Positions 1-8,971 are shown, counted from the first letter of the stretch. The stretch: DNA of 64,000 bases from Paenibacillus cookii (GCF_018333375.1 NZ_BORW01000006.1:146532-210531), one strand, 5' to 3'. A program made the numbers and translations. The notes: generated by a model from the sequence alone, not told the origin.

Positions 1-3
1 TTC

Positions 4-30
4 GAAGGGCTGCGGGCCCCTTCATATTTT
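4..30 (+). terminator. Probable intrinsic terminator of an upstream gene
   Basis: GAAGGG and CCCCTTC arms enclose a short G-rich loop and are followed by a T-rich stretch. The gene it would serve lies outside the window. Confidence 0.4.
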
Positions 31-59
31 GACAATCTTGTAGCGAAACGCAAATAATC

Positions 60-97
60 GGCGCAGAAGGTGCTTGCTTCACCGGCAGCGCCTTTTT
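60..97 (+). terminator. Possible terminator hairpin before pduL
   Basis: GGCGC (60-64) pairs with GCGCC (88-92), an inner GGTG pairs with CACC, and a T run follows. The helix has bulges, so it is weaker than the other terminators in the window. Confidence 0.35.
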
Positions 98-116
98 ATT
101 TTTGGGTAAATGGAGG

Positions 117-122
117 TATAAT
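117..122 (+). promoter_or_regulatory. Putative -10 box of pduL
   Basis: A perfect TATAAT lies 45 bases upstream of the start codon. The -35 region is only a T-rich stretch, so the promoter is tentative. Confidence 0.35.
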
Positions 123-166
123 GGTTTGGCGTACAGATCATAGAGAAAAAATAAGGAGTGATCCAC

Positions 167-739
167 GTGAGTAAAACTGTACCTGTTGGCGTTTCCGCCA
201 GACATATTCATTTGACCCAAGAGCACATCGAGGTGCTGTTCGGAGAAGGATATCAATTGACCGAGTTTAAACCTTTGTCCCAGCCGGGCCAATTTGCGGC
301 CAATGAAACGGTTGCCGTGATGGGGCCGAAAGGCGGGTTCGAGAAAGTGAGAATTTTGGGCCCTGCCCGCAAAGACAGCCAGCTCGAAATTTCCCGGACC
401 GATTCTTTCGCGATCGGCGTCAAAGCGCCTGTGCGCGAATCGGGCAACATCGAAGGAACGCCGGGCATCAAAGTGAAAGGCCCTAAAGGCGAAATCGAAC
501 TGGAGCGGGGCGTGATCGTTGCAGCCCGCCACATTCACTTTCATACATCCGATGCGGAAAAATGGGGAATCGCCGACAAACAAATGCTGAAGGTTCGCGT
601 CGGCGGCGAACGCGGTCTCGTATTCGAGAACGTCATTGCCCGCGTGTCCGATTCCTTTGCGCTGGACATGCATATCGATACCGATGAAGGAAACGCGGCC
701 GGCGTCAAAACCGGGGATACCGCTGAAATCATTGACTAA
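167..739 (+). CDS. pduL: Phosphate propanoyltransferase (PduL family)
   Basis: Acyl-CoA phosphotransacylase of the PduL family, which interconverts an acyl-CoA (propionyl- or acetyl-CoA) and orthophosphate with CoA and the acyl phosphate. The 190-residue product shows the two tandem beta-barrel halves of the family, each with its zinc-ligand motif: ARHIHL near residue 13 and ARHIHF near residue 122. The N-terminus lacks the extension used to target microcompartment shells, and no microcompartment genes are nearby, so a cytosolic housekeeping role in acetate or propionate metabolism is inferred. The GTG at 167 was chosen because a near-perfect AAGGAGTGATC ribosome site ends just before it; the in-frame GTG at 158 lies inside that site. 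A strong terminator follows, so the gene is probably monocistronic. Confidence 0.92.
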   Translation: MSKTVPVGVSARHIHLTQEHIEVLFGEGYQLTEFKPLSQPGQFAANETVAVMGPKGGFEKVRILGPARKDSQLEISRTDSFAIGVKAPVRESGNIEGTPGIKVKGPKGEIELERGVIVAARHIHFHTSDAEKWGIADKQMLKVRVGGERGLVFENVIARVSDSFALDMHIDTDEGNAAGVKTGDTAEIID

Positions 740-770
740 TTGCCAGCTTTACATGCATAGGGTTGATAAA

Positions 771-797
771 ACGGGAGAGCCATCTCCCGTTTTTTTA
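771..797 (+). terminator. Intrinsic terminator after pduL
   Basis: ACGGGAGA, loop GCCA, TCTCCCGT and seven T residues form a perfect 8-bp stem with U tail. Confidence 0.9.
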
Positions 798-911
798 TTC
801 GCGAAGCCGTACCGCCCGTCTTACCTACATACACCTTGGTTTTCGGCACCCGCCAGCTCGTAAAAGCGACGATTTTCTGGTTGGAGGAAAGTGGCTAACG
901 ATGGATGTTCA

Positions 912-920
912 TGCTATAAT
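912..920 (+). promoter_or_regulatory. Extended -10 promoter of miaB-ricA
   Basis: TGCTATAAT is a consensus extended -10 element 66 bases before the miaB start. No good -35 box is visible, which is usual for extended -10 promoters. Confidence 0.5.
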
Positions 921-985
921 TTATTGGAATGCCTTTTTAGGCTTGAAGGTTTGTCCCCAAGGGAATTGAAGGAGTGATCGAAAGC

Positions 986-2548
986 ATGGCCAAGGAAACG
1001 AAGGATTACTCCAAATATTTTGATTTTTCCGACGCCAAGGTTCTGTCAGAGGATGAACACGGCAAAACCATTCGCATCAAAGGTCGGGAAATTCATATTA
1101 TTTCGGAGCCTAACCATAGACAAAGCAAGAAGCGCCGCCGGGAGGAAGTCCAGGTTCTGTATGAAACGGCCGTGCCCGAGGAGCTTCGCGGGATCGGAAA
1201 CGGAAAGCATTACATCGTGTATACGTACGGCTGCCAGATGAACGAGCATGATTCGGAAACGATCAAAGGCATGCTGGAGGAAATGGGATACACGCCGACG
1301 GAAGACCGCAAGGAAGCCGACATCATTTTGCTCAACACCTGCGCGATCCGCGAAAATGCGGAGGACAAGGTGTTCGGCGAGCTCGGCCATTTGAAACATC
1401 TGAAAAAAGAAAAACCCGGTCTGCTGCTCGGCGTCTGCGGCTGCATGTCCCAAGAGGAAAACGTCGTCAACCGCATCATGCAAAAACACGGGTTCGTCGA
1501 TATCATCTTCGGAACGCATAACTTGCACAGACTGCCTCATTTGGTGAAAGAAGCGTTATTCAGCAAGGAGATGGTCGTCGAGGTCTGGTCCAAAGAAGGC
1601 GACATCATCGAAAACCTGCCGAAAAAACGGGAAGGACTGCGCGCATGGGTCAACATCATGTACGGATGCGATAAGTTCTGCACGTACTGCATCGTGCCGA
1701 TGACCCGCGGCAAGGAACGCAGCCGCCGTCCGGAGGACGTCATCGCCGAAGTGCGCGATTTGGCCCGCCAAGGCTTTAAGGAAATTACGCTGCTCGGGCA
1801 GAACGTAAACGCTTATGGCAAGGATTTCACCGATATCAGCTACAGCTTCGCCGACCTGATGGACGATATCCGCAAAATCGATATTCCGCGCATCCGGTTT
1901 ACGACGTCCCATCCGCGGGATTTTGACGACCATTTGGTCGAAGTTCTCGGCAAAGGCGGCAATCTGGTGGAGCATATCCATCTGCCGGTGCAGTCGGGAA
2001 GCAACGAAATCCTGAAAATCATGGGCCGGAAATACACCCGGGAAATCTATCTGGAGCTGGTTCGGAAAATCAAGGAAGCCGTTCCGGGCGTCGTCCTGAC
2101 GACGGATATCATCGTCGGGTTCCCGGGCGAAACCGAAGAGCAGTTCGAAGAGACGTTGTCACTTGTCAATGAGGTCGGATTTGATTCCGCGTACACGTTC
2201 ATTTATTCGCCGCGCGAGGGCACGCCGGCCGCCGTCATGGAGGACAACGTCCCGATGGAGGTTAAAAGCGAACGCCTGCAGCGGCTGAACCGCGCCATCG
2301 AAGTGCACAGCCGCAAGAGCCACGAAAACCTGCGCGGACAGATCGTCGAAGTTCTGGTCGAAGGCGAAAGCAAAAACAACGCCTCCGTATTGGCCGGACG
2401 GACCCGCACCAACAAGCTGGTTCATTTTGAAGGCGGCAAGGAGCTCATCGGCAGCTTCGTCAACGTCAAAATAACCGATGCGATGACCTGGTACATCAAA
2501 GGCGAAATCGTGACAGAAACAAACGTAGCTCCTGCACTCACTCATTAA
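986..2548 (+). CDS. miaB: tRNA-2-methylthio-N6-dimethylallyladenosine synthase MiaB
   Basis: Radical-SAM methylthiotransferase that adds the 2-methylthio group to i6A37 of tRNAs reading UNN codons. The 520-residue protein has an N-terminal MTTase domain with the first cluster ligand in [11 protein letters not shown] (Cys83), the radical-SAM motif CDKFCTYC (Cys228, 232, 235) and a C-terminal TRAM domain. The N-terminal extension of about 70 residues ([12 protein letters not shown]) is typical of Bacillales MiaB. The ATG at 986 is preferred because AAGGAG at 969-974 is correctly spaced for it; the GTG at 974 overlaps that site. ricA follows 32 bases downstream, as ymcB-ymcA in Bacillus subtilis, so the two are probably one operon. 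Confidence 0.96.
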   Translation: MAKETKDYSKYFDFSDAKVLSEDEHGKTIRIKGREIHIISEPNHRQSKKRRREEVQVLYETAVPEELRGIGNGKHYIVYTYGCQMNEHDSETIKGMLEEMGYTPTEDRKEADIILLNTCAIRENAEDKVFGELGHLKHLKKEKPGLLLGVCGCMSQEENVVNRIMQKHGFVDIIFGTHNLHRLPHLVKEALFSKEMVVEVWSKEGDIIENLPKKREGLRAWVNIMYGCDKFCTYCIVPMTRGKERSRRPEDVIAEVRDLARQGFKEITLLGQNVNAYGKDFTDISYSFADLMDDIRKIDIPRIRFTTSHPRDFDDHLVEVLGKGGNLVEHIHLPVQSGSNEILKIMGRKYTREIYLELVRKIKEAVPGVVLTTDIIVGFPGETEEQFEETLSLVNEVGFDSAYTFIYSPREGTPAAVMEDNVPMEVKSERLQRLNRAIEVHSRKSHENLRGQIVEVLVEGESKNNASVLAGRTRTNKLVHFEGGKELIGSFVNVKITDAMTWYIKGEIVTETNVAPALTH

Positions 2549-2580
2549 GAGTCAATTTAACGGAATAGGGGTAATGTAAG

Positions 2581-3027
2581 GTGACAGAAAAGGGTCGTAT
2601 CAATAGTTTGGGCATGATGTCATACGATACCAGGGATTTGATCATCCGCGACGATATTATGGCAAAAGCCAAAGAACTCGCGGAACTGATCTCTGGCAGC
2701 GAAGAAGTCAAACAGTACCAGAAGGCTGAAGAAAAAATCCGCAATCATGAGCATGTGCAAAAGCTGATCGCAACGCTCAAAAAGCGGCAAAAGGAACTTG
2801 TGGCGTTCGAATCGTTCCAAAATCCGCAAATGGTTGCGAAAATCGAAAAGGAAATGGAAGAACTGCAGGACGAGATCGACAGCATCCCGCTCGTCGTCGA
2901 ATTCCAGCAAAGCCAAAGCGACATCAACTACCTGCTGCAGCTGGTCATGTCGGTCATCCGGGATACCGTTTCGGAGAAAATCAACGTGGAAGCGGGATCG
3001 GACGAACCTCCTGCAAGCTGCGGGTAA
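2581..3027 (+). CDS. ricA: RicA (YmcA) subunit of the Ric (Y-) complex
   Basis: YlbF/YmcA-family helical protein of 148 residues. In Bacillus subtilis RicA joins RicF and RicT in an iron-sulfur complex that assists RNase Y in mRNA maturation and affects sporulation, competence and biofilm formation. Recognition rests on the helical core and on QSQSDINYLLQLVMSVI, which closely resembles the C-terminal half of YmcA, and on the same genomic position directly behind miaB. A single cysteine near the C-terminus (residue 147) is kept, where a cluster ligand is expected. The start is uncertain: the GTG at 2581 has its ribosome site very close, and the ATG at 2614 is an alternative that would remove 11 residues. 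Confidence 0.85.
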   Translation: MTEKGRINSLGMMSYDTRDLIIRDDIMAKAKELAELISGSEEVKQYQKAEEKIRNHEHVQKLIATLKKRQKELVAFESFQNPQMVAKIEKEMEELQDEIDSIPLVVEFQQSQSDINYLLQLVMSVIRDTVSEKINVEAGSDEPPASCG

Positions 3028-3037
3028 GATGGATAAG

Positions 3038-3070
3038 AAAGGCGGCGGATCATGCATCCGCGCCTTTTTT
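3038..3070 (+). terminator. Terminator of miaB-ricA
   Basis: AAGGCGGCGGAT pairs with ATCCGCGCCTT (one bulge) and is followed by a T run. Confidence 0.85.
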
Positions 3071-3150
3071 TAGGATATAGGCTTCAAAATCGGATTTAAT
3101 CAAGGCTTTTTAAGCCTTAGTGATCTTTTATGCATGGGAGGTGGCGGCAG

Positions 3151-3612
3151 GTGAATATCAGACCGGCGCGGCCGGGGGAGAAGCTTCCGGCATCTTTGTT
3201 GCTGCTTGCCGATCCGGACTGGTCCCAGGTGGAGAAATATGTGGATAAATCCAGCTGGACGGTGGCCGAGGAGAATGGAAACTTGATCGGCGTATGCGGC
3301 TTGATGCCTTTGGATCAGGCTTCCGCGGAAATCATGAACTTGGCGGTCGACCCGGATTGGCAGGGGAGAGGGCTTGGCAAACGGCTGATCGCCAGCGCCT
3401 TGGAGCAGGCTCAAGGCCAAGGTTATCAAAAGGTGATCGTACGGACCGGGAACTCCAGCTTAAATCAGCTGGGATTGTATCAAAAATGCGGATTCCGGAT
3501 GGTTCGGATAGAGCGGGACTATTTTGTGAACAACTATCCTGAGCCAATATTTGAAAACGGCATTCCGTGCCGGGATCAAATCGTTCTGGAGCTTATGCTC
3601 CGCATGGAATAA
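3151..3612 (+). CDS. GNAT-family N-acetyltransferase
   Basis: A 153-residue acetyl-CoA-dependent acyltransferase fold. Motif A of the GNAT family is visible as VDPDWQGRGLGKRLI, which forms the pyrophosphate-binding loop, followed by the IVRTGNSSLNQLGLYQKCGF segment of motif B, in which the Asn and Tyr side chains are typical. The substrate cannot be told from sequence. The GTG at 3151 sits 7 bases after GGGAGGTG; an upstream ATG at 3130 precedes that site and was rejected. It is followed 39 bases later by a thioesterase-like gene on the same strand, so co-transcription is possible. Confidence 0.85.
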   Translation: MNIRPARPGEKLPASLLLLADPDWSQVEKYVDKSSWTVAEENGNLIGVCGLMPLDQASAEIMNLAVDPDWQGRGLGKRLIASALEQAQGQGYQKVIVRTGNSSLNQLGLYQKCGFRMVRIERDYFVNNYPEPIFENGIPCRDQIVLELMLRME

Positions 3613-3651
3613 AAATGGACATCTTTTCAAGACAGCATGGGGGGAATACAG

Positions 3652-4053
3652 ATGAACGCATTGGAGGAAATGATCGCCAGAGGCGAAAACACGTTTTGGG
3701 CTTATCTGGGCTGCGAGTTCGTATCGGCCGACGAGGAGAAGGTCGTGATCGCTTTGGACGCCAAGGAACACCATACCAATTCGATGGGCATCATCCATGG
3801 AGGCGTGCTGACGTCCCTGATGGACCAGGCGATGGGAATGGCGGCAACGGCTGCGGCGGAGCAGGACAGCTGCGTCACGACAAACATCAACGTGCATTTT
3901 ATGTCAGCCATGACGACGGGAAAACTTATCGTAACGGCAAAGGTCATTCATCGCGCGGGCAGATCCATGACGACCGAAGCGCGCATCCATAACGGCGAAG
4001 GGACGCTGGGCTGTCTCGCAACGGCAACCTTTCGAATCGTGAACCGCAAGTAG
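3652..4053 (+). CDS. PaaI-family hotdog thioesterase
   Basis: A 133-residue single hotdog domain of the PaaI/YdiI type, which hydrolyses acyl-CoA thioesters as a homotetramer. The core motif HHTNSMGIIHGGVLTSLMD contains the HGG turn and the downstream Asp used by the family, and TNINVHFM forms the central strand. The physiological acyl-CoA cannot be predicted. The ATG at 3652 follows a GGGGGA site; the in-frame ATG at 3637 lies upstream of that site. It probably shares a transcript with the preceding acetyltransferase. Confidence 0.85.
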   Translation: MNALEEMIARGENTFWAYLGCEFVSADEEKVVIALDAKEHHTNSMGIIHGGVLTSLMDQAMGMAATAAAEQDSCVTTNINVHFMSAMTTGKLIVTAKVIHRAGRSMTTEARIHNGEGTLGCLATATFRIVNRK

Positions 4054-4094
4054 GTTATCGGGCACGTAAACCCATCCATTTAACAAAAAGGGAC

Positions 4095-4122
4095 TTGACA
4101 TTTGTTATCAGTAAATCATAAT
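4095..4122 (+). promoter_or_regulatory. Sigma-A promoter of the nrtR-pncB unit
   Basis: TTGACA (4095-4100), 16-base spacer and CATAAT (4117-4122). Transcription should start near 4129, inside the inverted repeat listed next. Confidence 0.65.
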
Positions 4123-4125
4123 GAA

Positions 4126-4142
4126 AGTATCAAAAAGATACT
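4126..4142. promoter_or_regulatory. Inverted repeat at the transcription start, candidate NrtR operator
   Basis: AGTATC-N5-GATACT is a perfect 6-bp palindrome covering the expected +1. Its position immediately before a Nudix-type regulator gene suggests autorepression. The match to NrtR is inferred from context only. Confidence 0.45.
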
Positions 4143-4157
4143 CTATGTGGTGATGAT

Positions 4158-4952
4158 ATGAACGAACATCGGAAAGAACAGGACACTTCACCTGAAGCAC
4201 GGGCTTATTCCGCCAAAAAATACCGGACGCCAGACGGCGTGCCGGCGGATATCGTCATGTTCACCCTGACCAAAAGGGAACGGAAAACGGTGACCAAAAC
4301 GCTGCCGATCCGCGAACTGAAGGTGATGCTGGTCAGGCGCAAATCGTGGCCGTGCGCGGGCATGTGGGCTTTGCCGGGAGGATTTTGCCGGGAAAGCGAA
4401 TCGATCTATGATGCGGCCAAGCGGGAATTGAAGGAAGAAACCGGGGTAGACGGAGGGCATTTGGAATACCTCGGGGTATACAGCACGCCGGGAAGGGATC
4501 CGCGGGGCTGGATTATCAGCCATGCTTTTTTTGCTTTGGTGGAAGAATGGATGCTTGAAAGCAGGCAGGCCGCCGATGACGCGGGCGAAGTGGGGCTGTT
4601 TGGCATTGAAGAGGCGCTCAGCGACTTGGAGCTGGCATTCGACCATCGGGACATTATCCGGGACGCTTACATGCGTATTCAAAAGCAAATGCTGCATTCG
4701 ACGATCGCCCGCCAGTTCCTGCCCGAGCAGTTTACGCTCAGCGAGCTTTACCAGGTCATCCAGACCGTCGTGCCCGAATTCAGCGAGCCGAATTTTATCC
4801 GCAAAATCACCTCTACCCGCAGCAGGCAAGGGATTTTGGAGGAAGTCCGGGACGAAAACGGCAAGCCGCTCAGTTCGAACCAATATTCGCAGCGTCCGGC
4901 ACAGCTGTACCGGTTTACCGACTACGTGCCGCTGTTGTCCATCTACACGTGA
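4158..4952 (+). CDS. NrtR-like Nudix regulator / ADP-ribose-type Nudix hydrolase
   Basis: A 264-residue protein with an N-terminal Nudix domain and a C-terminal winged-helix segment (about residues 170-264, SELYQVIQTV to IRKITSTRSRQGILEEV), the architecture of NrtR repressors of NAD metabolism. In that family ADP-ribose or related compounds release the protein from DNA. The Nudix box at residues 75-97 (GFCRES..., REL, EETGV) is complete, so hydrolase activity may be kept, unlike many NrtR proteins with a decayed box. The next gene, pncB, makes nicotinate mononucleotide, supporting a role in NAD homeostasis. GGTGAT precedes the ATG. The operator candidate at 4126-4142 would allow autoregulation. 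The family assignment is fairly sure; DNA binding is inferred. Confidence 0.78.
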   Translation: MNEHRKEQDTSPEARAYSAKKYRTPDGVPADIVMFTLTKRERKTVTKTLPIRELKVMLVRRKSWPCAGMWALPGGFCRESESIYDAAKRELKEETGVDGGHLEYLGVYSTPGRDPRGWIISHAFFALVEEWMLESRQAADDAGEVGLFGIEEALSDLELAFDHRDIIRDAYMRIQKQMLHSTIARQFLPEQFTLSELYQVIQTVVPEFSEPNFIRKITSTRSRQGILEEVRDENGKPLSSNQYSQRPAQLYRFTDYVPLLSIYT

Positions 4953-5094
4953 GCTGCAGGAAAAGGCAAGCAGACCTCACGCCAACGGCGCTGCCCGCTG
5001 AGGGCTGCCCACGAAAATAGGGGATACAAGAAAGAATCGAAGGCTTGAAGAGTCATGGACCCTGCAGGGCTGGAATACAAAGGAGGAAGCCTGC

Positions 5095-6540
5095 ATGCAA
5101 ACAGCAGGTCTGGCATTACATACAGACAAGTACCAAATCAATATGATGTATGCGCATTGGGTGAACCGGTCGCATCAGCAAAAGGCGGTTTTCGAAGCGT
5201 ATTTCCGCAAACTTCCGTTCGGCAACGGGTATGCCGTCTTCGCCGGTCTGGAGAGGATCGTTCATTACATCGCAAACTTGCGTTTTTCGGACGAAGACCT
5301 TAAATATTTGTCGGAGCAGGAAGAAAACTACGACACCGCGTTTTTGGAGGAGCTGAAGCAGTTCCGGTTCTGCGGGAATATCTATTCCATGAAGGAAGGG
5401 GCGCTGGTGTTCCCGAACGAGCCGCTTATCCGGGTGGAAGGAACCATCATGGAAACCCAACTGGTGGAAACGGCGCTGCTCAACTTCATGAACTTCCAGA
5501 CGCTGATCGCCACGAAAGCGTCGCGCGTGAAGCAGGTCGCGGGGGACGACATATTGCTCGAGTTCGGAACGCGGCGCGCGCAGGAAGCCGATGCAGCCGT
5601 CTGGGGCGCTCGTGCCGCATACATTGCGGGTTTCCACGCCACCTCCAACATGCTTGCAGGGCAAAAATTCGGCATCCCGACGAAAGGAACGCATGCCCAT
5701 TCGTGGGTCCAAAGCTTTTCCTCCGAGCAGGAGGCCTTTGACACGTACGCGAAGGTGATGCCGGACGAAGTGACGCTGCTCGTGGACACGTTCGACACGT
5801 TAAAAAGCGGCGTGCCGCATGCGATCGAGACGGCCAAAAAGCTTGAAGCCGCCGGCAAAAAAATGTCCGCGATCCGCCTCGACAGCGGGGACCTGGCCTA
5901 TTTGTCGATCCAAGCCCGCAAAATGCTGGACGACGCCGGATTATCCTATATTAAAATCGTCGCTTCGAACGATCTGGACGAAAACACGATTTTGAACCTG
6001 AAGGCGCAGGGAGCTCGCATCGACACGTGGGGCGTCGGCACCCAGCTCATTACCGCCGCGGATCAGCCTGCGCTCGGGGGCGTATACAAGCTCGTGGAGC
6101 GCGAAGTGAACGGAGAAATGGTCCCGACGATCAAAATCTCGGGCAACCCGGAAAAGGTGTCCACGCCGGGCAAAAAGGACGTCTACCGCATCGTGGACCG
6201 GGTCACCGGCAAAGCGACGGCGGACTACATCGTGTTCCCGGACGAAGAAAAGCCGCGCGACAGGCTGAAGCTGTTTAATCCGCAGCACCCGTATTTGCAA
6301 AAATACGTCAAAAATTACGAGGCCGTCCCGATGCTGCACCAAATTTTCGAAAACGGCAAGCTGGTGTACGAGCTCCCTTCCCTGGAGGAGATCCGCAGCT
6401 ACCACCGCGCGCAAATGGAACTGTTTTGGCCGGAATATTTGCGCAAGCTGAATCCGGAAATTTACCGCGTCAATTTGAGCGAAAAAGTCTGGGACCTGAA
6501 GCAGAAGCTGATGGCCGAATTCATGCAAACGGAAGAATAA
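5095..6540 (+). CDS. pncB: Nicotinate phosphoribosyltransferase
   Basis: Cytosolic salvage enzyme converting nicotinate and PRPP, with ATP hydrolysis, to nicotinate mononucleotide for NAD synthesis. The 481-residue length and the segments YQINMMYAHW, EFGTRRAQ, GTHAHSWVQ and the phosphate-binding IRLDSGDLAYLS are characteristic of the Gram-positive NAPRTase clade. GTHAHS carries the His that is phosphorylated in the family. The gene lies 142 bases after the NrtR-like regulator on the same strand with no terminator between, so readthrough is expected. A second terminator-backed gene end follows at 6561. Confidence 0.95.
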   Translation: MQTAGLALHTDKYQINMMYAHWVNRSHQQKAVFEAYFRKLPFGNGYAVFAGLERIVHYIANLRFSDEDLKYLSEQEENYDTAFLEELKQFRFCGNIYSMKEGALVFPNEPLIRVEGTIMETQLVETALLNFMNFQTLIATKASRVKQVAGDDILLEFGTRRAQEADAAVWGARAAYIAGFHATSNMLAGQKFGIPTKGTHAHSWVQSFSSEQEAFDTYAKVMPDEVTLLVDTFDTLKSGVPHAIETAKKLEAAGKKMSAIRLDSGDLAYLSIQARKMLDDAGLSYIKIVASNDLDENTILNLKAQGARIDTWGVGTQLITAADQPALGGVYKLVEREVNGEMVPTIKISGNPEKVSTPGKKDVYRIVDRVTGKATADYIVFPDEEKPRDRLKLFNPQHPYLQKYVKNYEAVPMLHQIFENGKLVYELPSLEEIRSYHRAQMELFWPEYLRKLNPEIYRVNLSEKVWDLKQKLMAEFMQTEE

Positions 6541-6560
6541 ACGGAATATTCGGATCACCG

Positions 6561-6604
6561 AGATTCGGCAAAGGAACGGGATCGCTCCTTGCCGAATCTT
6601 TTTT
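6561..6604 (+). terminator. Terminator of pncB
   Basis: AGATTCGGCAA...AGGA pairs with TCCTTGCCGAATCT around a GC-rich loop and is followed by T residues. Confidence 0.88.
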
Positions 6605-6642
6605 ACAAACGGACAAACGATTTCTGAAGGAGGGAAAGACGA

Positions 6643-7635
6643 ATGGAAACGTTTAAAGCCTATGTCATCCGGCGCAGCGGCGAAAGTCTGGCCGGACAAA
6701 TCGAAGAAATGAGCCTCGGCGGTCTTCCGGAAGGCGATGTGCTTGTGAAAGTGCATTATTCGGGAGTGAACTTCAAGGATGGACTCGCCAGCGTGCCTGA
6801 AGGGAAAGTCGTCAAGGAGTACCCGATCATTCCGGGGATCGACCTGGCCGGCGAGGTTGTCAGCTCAAGCCACCCGGATTTTCGCGAAGGAGATCCGGTT
6901 TTGTGCACCGGTTACGGTCTTGGAACAGCGCATCACGGCGGTTTCAGCGAATATGCCCGCATCCCGGCGGATTGGCTGCTTCCCCTGCCGGCGGGCTTAA
7001 GCTTGCGCGAGGCCATGGGAATCGGAACGGCCGGATTCACGGCGGCCCTGTCGGTCGATCGCCTCATGCATTGCGGCGTCACTCCGGAAGCAGGGACGGT
7101 GCTTGTGACGGGGGCAACCGGAGGCGTCGGCAGCTTTGCGGTCGATATTTTGGCGCGGGCCGGTTTTGAAGTGACGGCCAGCACCGGCAAAACCAGCCAG
7201 GAAGAGTGGCTGAAACGCCTAGGCGCGGCCGATGTCATCGGCCGGGAGGACGTTGCCGGTTCGGGCGCCGGCCCGCTCGGCAAACAACGCTGGGCGGGAG
7301 CGGTGGATCCGGTAGGCGGGCCGGGACTGGAGGATATTTTAAAAAACATCCGTTACGGGGGAGCGGTCGCGCTTTCCGGATTAACGGGCGGGACGGCGTT
7401 CAACTCCACGGTGCATCCCTTTATTTTGCGCGGGGTCCAGCTGCTGGGCATCGATTCGGTGTTTTGCCCGAAAGATTGGAGAACGCGCGTTTGGAATAAG
7501 CTCGGTCAAGAGTGGAAGCCCGAAAGGGCGCTAAGCGCGGGAATTAAGGAAGCTTCGCTTGAAGATTTGCCCGAAGTATTGCAGTCCGTTTTGCAGGGAA
7601 AAGCGGTTGGAAGGACGGTCATCCGTTTGGCATAA
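6643..7635 (+). CDS. YhdH/YhfP-family quinone oxidoreductase (acryloyl-CoA reductase-like)
   Basis: Zinc-free medium-chain dehydrogenase/reductase of 330 residues, the same subgroup as YhdH/AcuI, which reduces acryloyl-CoA with NADPH. The N-terminal GroES-like part has VHYSGVNFKDGLA and the Rossmann part has VLVTGATGGVGSFAVDI, a dinucleotide-binding loop with the GxGxxG-like pattern. The conserved tail LEDLPEVLQSVLQGKAVGRTVIRL matches the family. The ATG at 6643 follows GAAGGAGGG. The physiological substrate here is unknown; with pduL 6 kb away a link to propionate metabolism is only a guess. Confidence 0.88.
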   Translation: METFKAYVIRRSGESLAGQIEEMSLGGLPEGDVLVKVHYSGVNFKDGLASVPEGKVVKEYPIIPGIDLAGEVVSSSHPDFREGDPVLCTGYGLGTAHHGGFSEYARIPADWLLPLPAGLSLREAMGIGTAGFTAALSVDRLMHCGVTPEAGTVLVTGATGGVGSFAVDILARAGFEVTASTGKTSQEEWLKRLGAADVIGREDVAGSGAGPLGKQRWAGAVDPVGGPGLEDILKNIRYGGAVALSGLTGGTAFNSTVHPFILRGVQLLGIDSVFCPKDWRTRVWNKLGQEWKPERALSAGIKEASLEDLPEVLQSVLQGKAVGRTVIRLA

Positions 7636-7770
7636 TGCCGATTCGCGAGTTACGCTTGTTAAGATTTCACAGCAGCCGATGCTGCATAAACCGTTTGAAA
7701 TGATGGCATTCTAAGCCCATATTAGGCTGTCTTCCGCTTGAAGCGGTATCAGGGGAAGGGATGAATCAAC

Positions 7771-8280
7771 ATGAACAAACGGTTCGCATGGCTGCTCACT
7801 TGCGTGCTGCTGGCTGTTACGGTCGGCTGCGACAAGCATACCGTCATCAAAAAAGAAGTCAAACTGTATAATTTCGATTCCTATTCCGAAGGCAACATCC
7901 GGGCACAATCGCAGGGCAGCGGGCTGAACGGCCAGCTTCTGAATCAGCTGCAGCTTGCTTTCGGCGAGAAGAACATTCCATTGACCCATCACACGCATGC
8001 CGAGGACGGGCGCGGCAATATCAGCTACCAGTATTTTATCCGGGGAAATCCGCAGCAGTATGTCAAACTCCATGTGTTTACCAACGAAAAGGAGCGGATT
8101 GAGCGGATTCAAAATTGGTACGGCGACCAAAAACGGGTGGAAACCCCGACGTCCAGAACGCTGATTTACGGCCATAACAGGGTTGCTTTGATTTATACGT
8201 CTTCCGGAAAAAACAAGGGACAATACGAAACGCAGGTTCATGAAATATTCAATTCGCTGATCGACAGAATGGATTTTTAA
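7771..8280 (+). CDS. Predicted lipoprotein of unknown function
   Basis: A 169-residue protein with a short type II signal peptide (MNKRFAWLLTCVLLAVTVGC), a basic start, a hydrophobic core and cysteine 20 as the lipidation site. The residue three before the cysteine is Thr, which is not the best lipobox. The mature part is hydrophilic with no recognised domain. It is probably anchored to the outer face of the membrane. GGGGAAGGG precedes the ATG, and a strong terminator, shared with the convergent moaB, follows directly. No function is proposed. Confidence 0.7.
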   Translation: MNKRFAWLLTCVLLAVTVGCDKHTVIKKEVKLYNFDSYSEGNIRAQSQGSGLNGQLLNQLQLAFGEKNIPLTHHTHAEDGRGNISYQYFIRGNPQQYVKLHVFTNEKERIERIQNWYGDQKRVETPTSRTLIYGHNRVALIYTSSGKNKGQYETQVHEIFNSLIDRMDF

Positions 8281-8285
8281 CCGTA

Positions 8286-8330
8286 AAACAAGCCGGGAAC
8301 GCAACGTTCCCGGCTTGTTTTTAATTTTTT
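8286..8330. terminator. Bidirectional terminator between lipoprotein gene and moaB
   Basis: AACAAGCCGGGAACG pairs with CGTTCCCGGCTTGTT, with A and T tracts on both sides, so it can stop both converging units. Confidence 0.92.
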
Positions 8331-8836
8331 TTGTATATTTCACGCATGACATGCCGCAGCTCCGGCACGATGATCCGCTCCAAAGCGAGTTTGACGGCTC
8401 CCGTCGAACCCGGGATGGAAAACACGGCGGTGCCGCCGACCGTTCCGGCGATGGCGCGGCTTAAAATCGCGGCAGGTCCGATATCTTCCGTGAAACTGAG
8501 ATACCTGAATATTTCGCCGAATCCCGGCAGCTGCTTGTCGAGCAGCGAGGCTACCGCCTCGTACGTCGTGTCGCGCGGGGAAATGCCCGTTCCTCCCGTG
8601 AATAGGACCGCTTCCACTTCCGGATTTCCCGCCGCTTCATGAATAAGCTCCCGAATGCCTTCATAATCGTCTTTGACGATTTCGTAGCGCACGACACGGT
8701 ATCCCGCATCTTCCAAAAGGGACTTCATCAACTTTCCCCCAGCGTCCGTCTCCGGCGTGCGCGTATCGGATACGGTCACGACCATGCAGGAGACGGTGTC
8801 CGGCGCTTGACTGCGATGTTCGTCCACGGATCTCAT
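8321..8836 (-). CDS. moaB: Molybdenum cofactor biosynthesis protein MoaB
   Basis: MoaB/MogA-type protein of 171 residues acting in the adenylylation step of molybdopterin before molybdate insertion. The family motifs VVTVSDTR, LFTGGTGISPRDTTYEAV and SIPGSTGAVKLAL are all present. The start at 8836 (ATGAGATCC on the minus strand) follows GAGGAGA at the right distance; a longer reading frame extends upstream without a ribosome site and runs into the divergent promoter region. The gene is monocistronic and faces away from the G3E GTPase gene. Confidence 0.92.
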   Translation of the reverse strand: MRSVDEHRSQAPDTVSCMVVTVSDTRTPETDAGGKLMKSLLEDAGYRVVRYEIVKDDYEGIRELIHEAAGNPEVEAVLFTGGTGISPRDTTYEAVASLLDKQLPGFGEIFRYLSFTEDIGPAAILSRAIAGTVGGTAVFSIPGSTGAVKLALERIIVPELRHVMREIYKKN

Positions 8837-8971
8837 CTTCCATTCTCCTCTCTCTTTTTTGGAATGTCTTTTTAGGATAGACCTTTCGGGACAAACTTGC
8901 AAATGAACGCGGACGGCAAAAGGTGCAAAACATTCGAAGCGGTTGCGGCCCGGCCCCGGGGTGTAGTACAC

